DNA of 64,000 nucleotides from CAYMPH01 sp964529415 (GTDB lineage: Bacteria; Spirochaetota; UBA4802; UBA5550): contig CAZGWD010000009.1 in assembly GCA_964529415.1 (NCBI GenBank), positions 62,001-126,000 of the forward strand, written 5' to 3'. The notes below the pieces were generated by a model. It had not been told where the DNA came from and did no database searches. It saw only the letters and a list, made by a program, of their open reading frames with translations. This document shows positions 17,901-25,041 of this stretch, one piece after another. The position numbers and the translations under genes were made by a program. The first letter of the stretch is position 1, and each line of letters begins with the position of its first letter.

Positions 17901-18592
17901 ACGCTCTTGTTCTTGTAGGGAAAAATTCAGTATGGAAAAAAATTATACCTGCTCAATCAGGGAAAAAAGATGTGAATTATTCTGTAAAATTAGATGAAAA
18001 AGGAAATGCTTTATTCAGGGTTGAATTTTTATACAGCGGAGTTTACGGGGAGTCGAGAAGGCTTTTTAATGACAAGCGTAATCTTGCAGAGAAAATTCAT
18101 GTTTTTGTAAATAATCTTTTTCCGAATTCAGCTGTTGAAAATTTTAATATATTAAATATTGAAAATTATGAAAAGCCATTTGCAATTATTGCGGAGGGAG
18201 ACAGCGGAGGTCTTGCTTTGATGACATCCGGAGGTCTTGTCTTTCAGCCGATACTAAATAAAAGCGCTGTATACAGCCTGGTGACTCTTCCTGAAAGAAC
18301 ATATCCTCTGCATATAACAGATGCTATTGATGAAGCTGAAATTTATAATTATTCTCTGCCTGATATGTATAAAAATAATGCAATGAATTCCAGATTTGAA
18401 CTGAATAAAAAGTTTGGAAATGCAGCTGTTGTTATAAAGAAGATTGCCGGCTCTGCAGAATTAAAGGTTGAAAAAACTGTAAATATCAAATCCGGAATAA
18501 TATCATCAGACGATTACCCGGATTTTTTAAATTTCTGTCTTGAATTGAAAAAGATAGAATACCAGAATATTAAATTGCAGCTGGAAAAATAA
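14996..18592 (+). CDS. Large secreted TPR / transglutaminase-like (DUF3857-type) protein
   Basis: A 1198-residue protein with a cleavable signal peptide (about residues 1-24, ending SHLSA-Q). The first 600 residues are helical and TPR-like; there is also a beta-sandwich section near WEIIGPFNKYG resembling those in large DUF3857 proteins. From about 640 a DUF3857-like beta domain leads into a transglutaminase-like core around residue 880-920 (FTSRNIEFSPG, then GTAENRVLLAKSLLEAFGIKGYIAFARN). In active homologues the GDCxD position holds the catalytic Cys; here it reads GTAEN, so the domain is probably not an enzyme. It lies alone between hicAB and a convergent small gene. Role unknown, envelope located. 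Confidence 0.85.
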   Translation: MYKIKKIFLILFLLTGIFSHLSAQNFSEIKPYENEILRSFHSGEDFKLFKSIENFLYKFPSHPFASLYYQDVTRFIESEGPAKIETVLKKLLSGLDAKKYPQADTHRLLLNLELEKLYSSWDNTKYLNFNRTIPWVRKWEIIGPFNKYGAADRDYTFLPEIITDFKSASRGETVITAGNDGTVNFSQYMFPESGAAYARVSFKTGKTVKLRFFSSGRYKVFINGSEVLKNDEYVSRNVRILKISETPDVSVMIKLMSLPSWEFRMLVTDENDKPISVESELDKTYQANFKHAEEIEYPYSIINSSDDVDKNRYIGYLFENLASRECFDYYRKDFKKSGNLYSKMFYALAMIDHGSSDMGSAYYTEGLALVSELARTNPDFAPAQYRKFVNFKNSNSSSAYETGKELLKQFPDHLYIRYQNLILLRESGLEHEFIKAAADFRKIFPYSVLSLKEEAEFYRHRNTKKYTALTEEILKSRRSGKTLKNLIMLLASSGEYYKAVETIYKFGFEKTMQDDLIDILILNKDYIPARSLIMNEMIKYNFPSAYYRLGMIEFLKGEDSSLFWQRMLVLNPSLFNTKDFMEYLSEKKLKSPLLNPIVSGRKKELTDTKDLIENKTGYDFEKAEKDCGSYPSLILKRLRFFYLNRDGSSRALCEDIVYLKKHSAVARWGEYRLPYSGKFKPIQVKVISKDGTVSEAFTVQKTDGAVYLNIADISEKSILHISYIIEEPVKSPRGSLMFSIPFTAVQNYDEPVSEFIFKVAAPDDIKVKFYYKDKWEVKKTTSDSIAVYSIEEKNLSAPHRENFSGSSFNILPFISFTTMEGHADFSQWYMGLVYGKDKISDYNVDPALKGNSTEETVKKIYDFTSRNIEFSPGWMYYPDAPDNTIYGRTGTAENRVLLAKSLLEAFGIKGYIAFARNRLLPQVNDFYSPETFSDILLYVPLDIKKGLWLDYSSSGLPCGFVRGSINGTDALVLVGKNSVWKKIIPAQSGKKDVNYSVKLDEKGNALFRVEFLYSGVYGESRRLFNDKRNLAEKIHVFVNNLFPNSAVENFNILNIENYEKPFAIIAEGDSGGLALMTSGGLVFQPILNKSAVYSLVTLPERTYPLHITDAIDEAEIYNYSLPDMYKNNAMNSRFELNKKFGNAAVVIKKIAGSAELKVEKTVNIKSGIISSDDYPDFLNFCLELKKIEYQNIKLQLEK

Positions 18593-18601
18593 ACCGAAGT
18601 T

Positions 18602-18700
18602 TTATTTCTTTCCGAGTTTTTCTTTAAGCTCTTTCTTTTTTCTTTTAAGCCTTTTATTGGCTTTTTTTCTTTTTTCTCTGGCGTTATACTGTTTACTCAC
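18602..18700 (-). CDS. 32-residue Lys/Arg-rich small protein
   Basis: On the minus strand GTG (18700-18698) opens a 32-codon frame beginning MSKQYNAREKRKK and ending LGKK, with 19 Lys or Arg residues. A perfect GGAGG ribosome-binding site (18710-18706) lies five bases upstream, which is stronger than most sites in this window. I have an impression that small basic proteins beginning SKQYN with a long K/R tail occur in other phyla, but cannot verify it here. The charge suggests binding to RNA, ribosome or DNA. It faces the 3' end of the preceding gene, ten bases away. Confidence 0.75.
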   Translation of the reverse strand: MSKQYNAREKRKKANKRLKRKKKELKEKLGKK

Positions 18701-18904
18701 AAAAACCTCCGATTATCCTGTTATTCCGCGCAAATTCAGACTTTTTATATTTTTATGCGGGAATCAATAATTTATATCACTATTATGGCAATAAATTTTA
18801 AAAATGGATTTGTGTCAATATAATTATTGACTGGCGAAAAGGTATGTGGATTGCTTTCATAAGGCTATCAAAGAGAGTATTCTGACTATATTGTTCAATA
18901 TCAT

Positions 18905-18947
18905 ACTTCTATCCACATCCCCTTTTCTTACACAAAAATGTGAGTAG
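18905..18947. repeat. Solo arm of the fold-back repeat family (family A, copy 1)
   Basis: CCCCTTTTCTTACACAAAAA followed by TGTGAGTAG is nearly identical to one end (reverse strand) of the complete copy at 63853. Only the pyrimidine-rich arm is present. It ends directly in the GAGGTGAGG ribosome-binding site of the next gene. The rest of 18711-18904 is AT-rich with nothing else recognised. Confidence 0.6.
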
Positions 18948-18961
18948 AGGTGAGGTTCAAT

Positions 18962-19288
18962 ATGTTAACAAGGAATAATAAGAAAAAAATTATGAAAATA
19001 AATCCATACAAAAGGTTTGAGAATAATCAGCTTATACTTCGCGATGAGCTTGCGATAGATAGAACAATTCTTGCAAATGAACGCACAATGATTTCGTATC
19101 TCCGCGGAGCAATTACTCTGGTTATATCCGGCATTACAGTTCTTCATTTTGTTCAAGCCGGCATTCTTTTTTATGTTGGTATCATGATTATTCCAATCGG
19201 TATTATTGTTGGCATATTCGGGACTGTGAGATACAGAAAAATGGATCAGCGCCTCAGGGCAATACGTAAAGAAATGAAAATAAATTAA
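18962..19288 (+). CDS. DUF202 / YidH-like membrane protein
   Basis: The frame is open from GTG 18950, but ATG 18962 has GAGGTGAGG six bases upstream and is the better start (108 residues). The hallmark DELAIDRTILANERTMISYLRGAITL matches the DUF202 family pattern (LAxERTxLAWxR-like), followed by two more hydrophobic segments and a basic tail. Family members are small inner-membrane proteins of unknown function. It appears to head a three-gene unit with the next two genes. Confidence 0.87.
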   Translation: MLTRNNKKKIMKINPYKRFENNQLILRDELAIDRTILANERTMISYLRGAITLVISGITVLHFVQAGILFYVGIMIIPIGIIVGIFGTVRYRKMDQRLRAIRKEMKIN

Positions 19289-19301
19289 TCAGGAGTATAT
19301 T

Positions 19302-19679
19302 ATGACACGAACAGGCAAATCAATATTTTATTTTTCATTCTGGGTTCTGGCTTGCGGTTTTTTTCTGATGGTACTTCCGGCATATTCACTTGGCATGATA
19401 GGCATGGTGCTGCCTGACTACATAGTGGTGAGGCTTTTCGGAATGATACTGATTTTTTTATTCATATACTATATCACAGCTTCTAAAAATCCGGCTTTCT
19501 GGCCATTTTATCAGATTACTATCTATACAAGATATTCTGCATTGCTTTTTGTAATTATATTTGTTCTGCTGGGATGGGCAAAACCTATAGTTATAGGTTT
19601 TGTTATAATTGATGCAATTGGTGCAACATGGACTTTACTTGCATTAATTAAAGATAAAAAAGAGGGCCTTTGCCGATGA
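19302..19679 (+). CDS. Small four-helix integral membrane protein
   Basis: A 125-residue protein with four predicted membrane spans (about 8-30, 38-57, 78-95, 98-115) and a short charged C-terminus. No family recognised. It has a good CAGGAG site and its stop overlaps the ATG of the reductase gene, so they are co-translated. It may be a membrane partner of the flavoenzyme or of the DUF202 protein; this is inference from position only. Confidence 0.75.
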   Translation: MTRTGKSIFYFSFWVLACGFFLMVLPAYSLGMIGMVLPDYIVVRLFGMILIFLFIYYITASKNPAFWPFYQITIYTRYSALLFVIIFVLLGWAKPIVIGFVIIDAIGATWTLLALIKDKKEGLCR

Positions 19680-21637
19680 TTCTGAAAAAACTTTTTTCTC
19701 CTATAAGTATAGGCAATCTGGAAATAAAAAACCGCGCGGTCATGGCTCCAATGGCAACTGATTATGCAGATGGCGAAGGCGAGGTCTCGCAGAAACTGAT
19801 CGATTATATTCAAGCCCGGGCTAAAGGCGGAGTAGGCCTTATAACGCTTGAAGTTTGTTCAGTAGATGAAATGTCCCCCTATGTCCCGCGCACTGTAGGA
19901 CTTTATAATGACAGGCTCATTCCCGGATTAAAAAAACTATCAGATGCAGTACATGAGTACGGTGCGAAAATAATTCCGCAGATAGCACATCCCGGTCCGG
20001 AATCCCTTGCTCCGATTTTTAATGGAACTGAAGCAGTCGGGCCTTCTGCCGGAATAATAAATAATATTTCAAAACAGAAATGCAGGGAAATTTCCAGTGA
20101 AGAAATTAAACATGTTGTAAAAAGTTTCGGCGAGTCAGCTCTACGCGCGAAGCAGGCAGGTTTTGACGGGCTTGAATTTCATGTTGCTCACGGATATATG
20201 CTTGCAGGTTCATTTTTATCAGCAGTAAGAAACAGGCGTATTGATGAATACGGAGGAAATCTTGACCGCAGAATGAGATTCCCTCTGGAAATTATAGAAA
20301 GCATTAAAAAATACGCAGGTGATGATTTCCCTATAGTACTCCGAATTTCCGGTGAGGAGTTTGTTCCAGGCGGAAGAACTTTGCGTGAAACTATTTACAT
20401 GGCATCAGTTTTTGAAAAAGCAGGAGTTCACGCTTTTCACGTATCAGGTGGTGTTTACCCTGACCAGTCATGGAGAGTTATTCCTCCGACAGGAACCCCG
20501 TTTGCTCTCAATTCATATCAGTCATCAGAAATAAAAAAAAATACAGCATTGCCTGTTATGCTGGTCGGAAGAATAATTGACCCGAGACTTGCTGAAGATA
20601 TACTGCAAAGAGGCGACGCGGACATGGCAGTATTCGGAAGAGCTCTCATTGCAGATTCTGATATTATCAGCAAAGCAGAACATGGCAGATTCGATGACAT
20701 AGCATCATGTTTCGGCTGCGGGGTTGGATGCATTACAGCAAGGGAAAGGGGCGGAGACATGACCTGTGTTATCAATCCGCTTGCCGGCAGGGAAGGTGAA
20801 ATAAAAATTATTCAAACAAAGAAGAAAAAAAAAGTTTATGTTACAGGTGCAGGTCCTGGCGGTCTTGAAGCAGCGAGGGTTGCTTCTCAAAGGGGACATG
20901 ACGTTACTGTTTTTGAAAAGGAGACGCATCCGGGCGGACAGATGATTCTTGCGAGTGCTGCTCCTTCGAAGCAGGAAGTTACAACTGTTGTAATTTACTT
21001 GTATGAACAGGCTGTCAAATCCGGGGCTGAATTTAAGTTTAATTCAGAACTTACAGCTGATATTATATTAAAAGATAAGCCTGATGCAGTCATTGTAGCC
21101 ACAGGCGCCAGAGCAGTTGTTCCGGATATCCCGGGATGTGAATGCGGAAATGTATTTTCATCGCATGATGTTCTTTCCGGCAAAGCTGATATACAGCCTG
21201 GAAATGTTCTCATTATCGGCGGCGGGCTTGTAGGATGCGAGACAGCTGAATTTCTTGCAACCACAGGTGATGATATCACGATCGGCAAGACATCGGTTAC
21301 TGTTGTAGAAAAACTGAGCGAAATCGGTGCTGATATGTTTGTGGAAAAACGGATTCTTGCCATGAAACATCTCAGGGAACTCGGAGTTAAATTTTTCTGT
21401 GATGTTGAGGTTAAGGAAATTTTTCCTGACGGTATAAGCTTTCTGCATAATGGTGAAGAAAAATCTATGAATGGATTTGAAAATATAATTTTTGCTGTTG
21501 GCGCTGTGCCTGTGAATAATCTTGTTTCAGAAATTGGAGATAAAATTCCTGAAGTGATTGTAATAGGAGACGCGAAGGAAGCGCGTCAGGCTCTTGAAGC
21601 TATTGCAGAGGGGAACGAGGCCGGGAGGATGGTTTAG
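19676..21637 (+). CDS. Old Yellow Enzyme-type NADH:flavin oxidoreductase with FeS and FAD domains
   Basis: About 653 residues, starting at ATG 19676 (ATGA overlap with the previous gene). Residues 1-330 are an FMN-binding TIM barrel (NRAVMAPMATDYADGEG, HVAHGYMLAGSFLSAVRNRR with EYGG). A CxxCxxxC...C cluster near residue 343-362 (CFGCGVGC then TCVINP) binds a 4Fe-4S centre. The C-terminal half has a dinucleotide fold (VTGAGPGGLEAARVASQRG) and a second one (LIIGGGLVGCETAEFLA). This architecture is that of 2,4-dienoyl-CoA reductase (FadH), enoate reductase and trimethylamine dehydrogenase; the substrate cannot be fixed here. Length is as expected. Confidence 0.93.
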   Translation: MILKKLFSPISIGNLEIKNRAVMAPMATDYADGEGEVSQKLIDYIQARAKGGVGLITLEVCSVDEMSPYVPRTVGLYNDRLIPGLKKLSDAVHEYGAKIIPQIAHPGPESLAPIFNGTEAVGPSAGIINNISKQKCREISSEEIKHVVKSFGESALRAKQAGFDGLEFHVAHGYMLAGSFLSAVRNRRIDEYGGNLDRRMRFPLEIIESIKKYAGDDFPIVLRISGEEFVPGGRTLRETIYMASVFEKAGVHAFHVSGGVYPDQSWRVIPPTGTPFALNSYQSSEIKKNTALPVMLVGRIIDPRLAEDILQRGDADMAVFGRALIADSDIISKAEHGRFDDIASCFGCGVGCITARERGGDMTCVINPLAGREGEIKIIQTKKKKKVYVTGAGPGGLEAARVASQRGHDVTVFEKETHPGGQMILASAAPSKQEVTTVVIYLYEQAVKSGAEFKFNSELTADIILKDKPDAVIVATGARAVVPDIPGCECGNVFSSHDVLSGKADIQPGNVLIIGGGLVGCETAEFLATTGDDITIGKTSVTVVEKLSEIGADMFVEKRILAMKHLRELGVKFFCDVEVKEIFPDGISFLHNGEEKSMNGFENIIFAVGAVPVNNLVSEIGDKIPEVIVIGDAKEARQALEAIAEGNEAGRMV

Positions 21638-21699
21638 TTTGCGCTTGACATGGTTTCTATAATTTTGAAATTTTTATATAATATTATTTGTAGGTTATA

Positions 21700-21996
21700 A
21701 TGAAATTTGAATGGGATGAAAGTAAAAATGTTTTAAATATCAAAAAACACGGTATATCATTTGAAGAAGCAGTTTTTGTTTTTTCAGATCATGATGCGAT
21801 TTCTATTTCAGATGATGAACATTCAGATTGTGAAGATAGATGGATAATCATTGGGAAAATAATCAATCATGGAATTATTATTGTAGTGCATACTGAACGG
21901 ATTAGAGAAAAGTTTGAATATATAAGAATTATTTCTGCAAGAAAAGCTGATAAATACGAAGAAAAGCAATATATTGAAAGGATAGGAGGAAATTAA
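21700..21996 (+). CDS. brnT: BrnT ribonuclease toxin
   Basis: A 98-residue protein with the BrnT (RelE-like fold) pattern: MKFEWDESKNVLNIKKHGISFEEAVFVF, central DRWIIIGK strand and a C-terminal IRIISARKADKYEEKQY helix. The conserved basic and polar residues of the active surface (H17, R and K of RIISARKA) are present. It is followed directly by its antitoxin. A TTGACA at 21645 could be the -35 of its promoter, though no good -10 sits at the right distance. Confidence 0.92.
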   Translation: MKFEWDESKNVLNIKKHGISFEEAVFVFSDHDAISISDDEHSDCEDRWIIIGKIINHGIIIVVHTERIREKFEYIRIISARKADKYEEKQYIERIGGN

Positions 21997-22197
21997 ATGA
22001 AAAATAAATATGATTTTTCAAAAGGGGTTAAACATAAATTTTATATACCTGAAAAAGATATAGAACTGCCGGTTTATCTTGATAAATCCAATCAGGAATA
22101 TTTTTCAAGAGTTGCCAGAGAGAAGAAGACTGTTATGTCGAAAATTGTAAATCAGTTATTGAAAAAAGATAGAGAGTTGATTGACAGTATTAAATAA
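21997..22197 (+). CDS. brnA: BrnA-type antitoxin
   Basis: A 66-residue protein with no gap after brnT (stop TAA then ATG). It has the N-terminal DFSKGVKHKFY toxin-binding segment and a C-terminal ribbon-helix-helix: LPVYLDKSNQEYFSRVAREK then TVMSKIVNQLLKKD. Such antitoxins neutralise BrnT and repress the operon. A GGAGG site in the end of brnT precedes its ATG. Confidence 0.9.
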   Translation: MKNKYDFSKGVKHKFYIPEKDIELPVYLDKSNQEYFSRVAREKKTVMSKIVNQLLKKDRELIDSIK

Positions 22198-22204
22198 TAT
22201 ACAA

Positions 22205-22888
22205 TCATCCTTTATTTATAATCCTGTACGCACCAAAAGACTGTACCAGCAAACATACAATTTCTGAATACACAACAATCTTCTGCGCAGTAGCCTGAAT
22301 GTACACACCTTCTGCAGAATCAAGATTTGGACCGAAAAAAAGTATATACAAATAACCTGTTAAAATAATTCCAAAAACAATAAACACAGATCCGTATATT
22401 TTTGGATATAATGGATTTGTAAAAATTGCAGCAACGGAAAAAGCTGTAATAAAAAGAAAGCTCATAAATGATAATCTTACGAAAAACAAATGAGGCTGCA
22501 AAAGTATATCCCAGGGTGTCAGAGCTATGCCAATATAAGCAAAGCCTGTAATTACGCCGCCTGCTGCAGCTCCATAGCTGAATTTATATGAAATTTGTTT
22601 AATTTTAAATAATGTCGGGAATAATAAAAAAAATGCAATTGTTGATATGCCGGTTGATATTAAGGCTGAAGTGAAAAGATAAAATGACGCTTTCTTTTCT
22701 TCACCATTGAATGTTAATGTTCTGCCTAAATCGCTGAAAAAATTATTTAAAAAATCATAGCCTGTTGTATTGTGATCTGATTTTGTTCCGCCTGGATAGA
22801 GTATCATTGCAATTGCAGTAAACAGCAAAAATTGCAGCAGTGTATAAATCGAAAATATCAGAATATTTTTTTTAGTTTTATATTTCAT
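22205..22888 (-). CDS. DUF998-like six-span membrane protein
   Basis: A 227-residue protein with about six transmembrane helices and the pattern SDLGRT after the first periplasmic loop, seen in DUF998 proteins. No catalytic residues are evident. It is transcribed convergently with brnTA (8 bases apart) and is alone in its unit. Function unknown. Confidence 0.72.
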   Translation of the reverse strand: MKYKTKKNILIFSIYTLLQFLLFTAIAMILYPGGTKSDHNTTGYDFLNNFFSDLGRTLTFNGEEKKASFYLFTSALISTGISTIAFFLLFPTLFKIKQISYKFSYGAAAGGVITGFAYIGIALTPWDILLQPHLFFVRLSFMSFLFITAFSVAAIFTNPLYPKIYGSVFIVFGIILTGYLYILFFGPNLDSAEGVYIQATAQKIVVYSEIVCLLVQSFGAYRIINKG

Positions 22889-22934
22889 GACAGCCTTTGA
22901 ATTATAGCATTTAAAGATTTGATTAAAGCATTTA

Positions 22935-23080
22935 TGTCATTCCGGTTTTGCAGTTTCAATTCATGCAAATACCGATTTTGCACTACCGGGTGAATCTTAT
23001 TTATAATGTATTATCTTTGAGATTCCGGCATTCCGCGAAGTTTATCCCTGCTTTATGCCGGGACTCCAGGAGGAATGACA
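22935..23080. repeat. Palindromic intergenic element with TGTCATTCC ends
   Basis: TGTCATTCC at 22935-22943 is matched by GGAATGACA at 23072-23080, with inner partly complementary GC-richer segments (CCGGCATTCCGCG, ATGCCGGGACTCC). Elements with such ends are common as dispersed palindromic repeats in bacterial genomes. Only one copy lies in this window. The remainder of 22889-23291 is very AT-rich and shows no gene. Confidence 0.55.
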
Positions 23081-23291
23081 AATATCTAATTTAATTAATA
23101 GCTGTAAATTTTAAAATATCTTGATATCATATATTTGAAATGAAATTTTTAGCAAGCCAATATTTAATTTTTTATTTAAAAAAGTATTTGAATTTTAATA
23201 TGATTATGTAGTTAAATATAATCCGTTTGCGACATCTCGAAATAACAGAAATTATTTTAAATTAATCGTTATTTGCTATATAATTAAATAA

Positions 23292-24140
23292 ATGGTTGGT
23301 GTATATTTGTTAAAAAAATCTTTTATAATTTTCAGTCTGATATTAATTTTTATATCAGGAATTTTTATTTATAATAAAATTTCATTTGAAAGAAAACTTG
23401 AATCTGAAATTAATTCTCTTATGCAAAAGACAGAATCTTCAGATCCGCAGAATATTTCTGAAGAAAGAATAAAAAAACTCCCGGCTCCTGTCAGGAAATA
23501 TCTGAAATATTCCGGCGCGCTTGATAAAAAAACTGTAAAGTTCGCAAGATTAAAACAATCCGGTGAGATCAGGCCTGATGGTGAAAAATGGATTAAATTT
23601 TCAGCTGAACAGTATATCTCTCCATACGGGTTTATCTGGAGTGCAAAAGGTTCAAATAATATGATAAGCCTCAGAGATAAATTTTCAGATGGTAAAGGAG
23701 GTATGTGGATAAAATTATTTTCAAGTTATGCAATTACTGATGTTCATGGAAAAGAAACAGACATTTCATCTTTACTCAGGTTATTATCTGAATTTACAAT
23801 TGTTCCTTCATTATATCTGAATGAAAATATACATTGGAGAAAAATTAATTCTCATTCAGCAGGAATTTCGTTTAAAAACGGGGATCTGAATGTTTCCGGT
23901 ATAATTAATTTTAATGATCTTGGAGAGATTATTTCTTTTACAACTGATGAAAGATATTTGTTTAAAAATGGAATTTATGTTAAAGAGAGGTGGACAGTAA
24001 ATTTAAGTGATTACAGGGATTTTTCCGGTTTTAAAGTTGCGGCAAAAGCGGAAGCTGTATGGAATCTGCTTGCAGGGGATCTGTCGTATGTTAAAGTTGA
24101 TATTACAGAAATAGAATATGATGTTTATAAAATTTATTAA
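23292..24140 (+). CDS. Membrane-anchored protein, DUF6544 (DUF6920)-like
   Basis: A 282-residue protein with an N-terminal membrane anchor (about residues 7-27) and an extracytoplasmic beta-rich domain. The segments RIKKLPAPVRKYLKYSGAL, then RLKQSGEIRPDGEKWIKFSAEQY, match the layout of DUF6544/DUF6920 proteins. The start is uncertain: ATG 23292 or TTG 23310; neither has a strong ribosome site. Function of the family is unknown. Confidence 0.7.
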   Translation: MVGVYLLKKSFIIFSLILIFISGIFIYNKISFERKLESEINSLMQKTESSDPQNISEERIKKLPAPVRKYLKYSGALDKKTVKFARLKQSGEIRPDGEKWIKFSAEQYISPYGFIWSAKGSNNMISLRDKFSDGKGGMWIKLFSSYAITDVHGKETDISSLLRLLSEFTIVPSLYLNENIHWRKINSHSAGISFKNGDLNVSGIINFNDLGEIISFTTDERYLFKNGIYVKERWTVNLSDYRDFSGFKVAAKAEAVWNLLAGDLSYVKVDITEIEYDVYKIY

Positions 24141-24153
24141 TCGAGGTGTTGAT

Positions 24154-24639
24154 ATGAAAAAGTTGTTATTTGCAGTCTTTACAGTTTTTATGTTTTCTGT
24201 TCTTTCTGCGCAGACAAAGTCCGGAGATATTCCTGTTAAAAATCTTCCGGATGAAGTGAAACAGGTACTTGATCAATACATAGCAATACTGAACAGCGCT
24301 GATCTTGATGAATGTGCGGAAAAATTTGTTTCCATTGCAGGAGGTCATCTTATTAATGCAGAGGGTGATGCATTAGGAGGAGATATAAAAGAATATTCTT
24401 TGAAAAAAGATTTTAACAATATTAAATTTTATCAGCAGCCTGTTAAAATTACAAGAGTGAATTTTAGGGCATCTGATTATAATGGATATGGAAAAACATT
24501 AATCAAAGGGAAATCATACAAAATCTGGATTAAGAAAAAAGCAGGAACTGCCGGCATGCCAGCACCTATTTTAATACTGGTTCCGGAAGGACACGAAGAA
24601 ATTAAAACCCCTAAAATTATCGGCATAGGAAGTCTATAG
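24154..24639 (+). CDS. Secreted protein of unknown function
   Basis: A 161-residue protein from ATG 24154, which has GAGGTG six bases upstream; an upstream ATG at 24118 inside the previous gene is less likely. A classical signal peptide (residues 1-19, ending LSA-Q) is followed by a small alpha/beta domain (VKQVLDQYIAILNSADLDECAEKFVSIAGGHL) with the feel of an NTF2-like or cystatin-like fold. I do not recognise a named family. It begins 13 bases after the previous gene and is likely co-transcribed. Confidence 0.75.
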   Translation: MKKLLFAVFTVFMFSVLSAQTKSGDIPVKNLPDEVKQVLDQYIAILNSADLDECAEKFVSIAGGHLINAEGDALGGDIKEYSLKKDFNNIKFYQQPVKITRVNFRASDYNGYGKTLIKGKSYKIWIKKKAGTAGMPAPILILVPEGHEEIKTPKIIGIGSL

Positions 24640-24702
24640 ATTTATTTTTTATGACTGATGAAATAATAATGGTAGAGAAAAAAATTGTTATGTATATAAA
24701 CA

Positions 24703-24731
24703 AGGACGCCCCCAGTTGCTGGAGGCGTCCT
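24703..24731 (-). terminator. Terminator hairpin of the ncRNA
   Basis: AGGACGCC (24703-24710) is complementary to GGCGTCCT (24724-24731) with an additional inner CCAG/CTGG pairing. On the minus strand a short U-rich run (TTGTTTAT) follows, so it may act as an intrinsic terminator in that direction. Confidence 0.65.
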
Positions 24732-24875
24732 AAAGACATGTGAGCATTTACTGTAATCCTTATATTGATCTTAGCTCCGATTAAATCATATATTCAGGTA
24801 TTCGCGGTATGAAGCCGCCCGGGATTAAAAAGAATCTTTTATCCCATATTCCTTCTTTGATATAACCGTGCTATA
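24703..24875 (-). ncRNA. Unidentified structured non-coding RNA, about 170 nt
   Basis: On the minus strand a near-consensus promoter starts a transcript at about 24874 that ends at a strong hairpin (GGACGCC 24704-24710 with GGCGTCC 24724-24730, inner CCAG/CTGG). In between, GGTTATATCA (24867-24858) pairs with TGATTTAATC (24788-24779), closing a junction with two further hairpins (24821-24845; GCGG 24804-24807 with CCGC 24815-24818). No open frame of note runs through it and nothing lies downstream on this strand, so it is not a leader. Size would fit 6S RNA, but I cannot confirm the 6S bubble. Confidence 0.75.
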
Positions 24876-24880
24876 AAAAG

Positions 24881-24909
24881 AATATACATCAGCCATTTTT
24901 AATTGTCAA
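24881..24909 (-). promoter_or_regulatory. Near-consensus sigma-70 promoter of the ncRNA
   Basis: Minus-strand TTGACA (24909-24904), 17-base spacer, TATATT (24886-24881). This is among the best promoters in the window and points to a highly expressed RNA. Confidence 0.85.
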
Positions 24910-25041
24910 CTTTTTTTACAAAAAAAAAGAAAAAAGTTATTTCAGTAAATATAATTTTGCTGAAATAATAATTATAAAATTTATTCAATGAAATTTTTTT
25001 ATAATGTCTCCCTCTTTATAAGAGAGGCATTATAATTATTT

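Noticed and set aside
21645..21682. Consensus promoter for brnTA (TTGACA with TATAAT)
   Set aside because: The TATAAT boxes present are at 7 or 26 bases from TTGACA, so the pair cannot work as written.
24703..24875. tmRNA, RNase P RNA or SRP RNA
   Set aside because: None of their conserved cores (tRNA-like end, P4 helix, SRP tetraloop domain) could be found; left as unidentified RNA.
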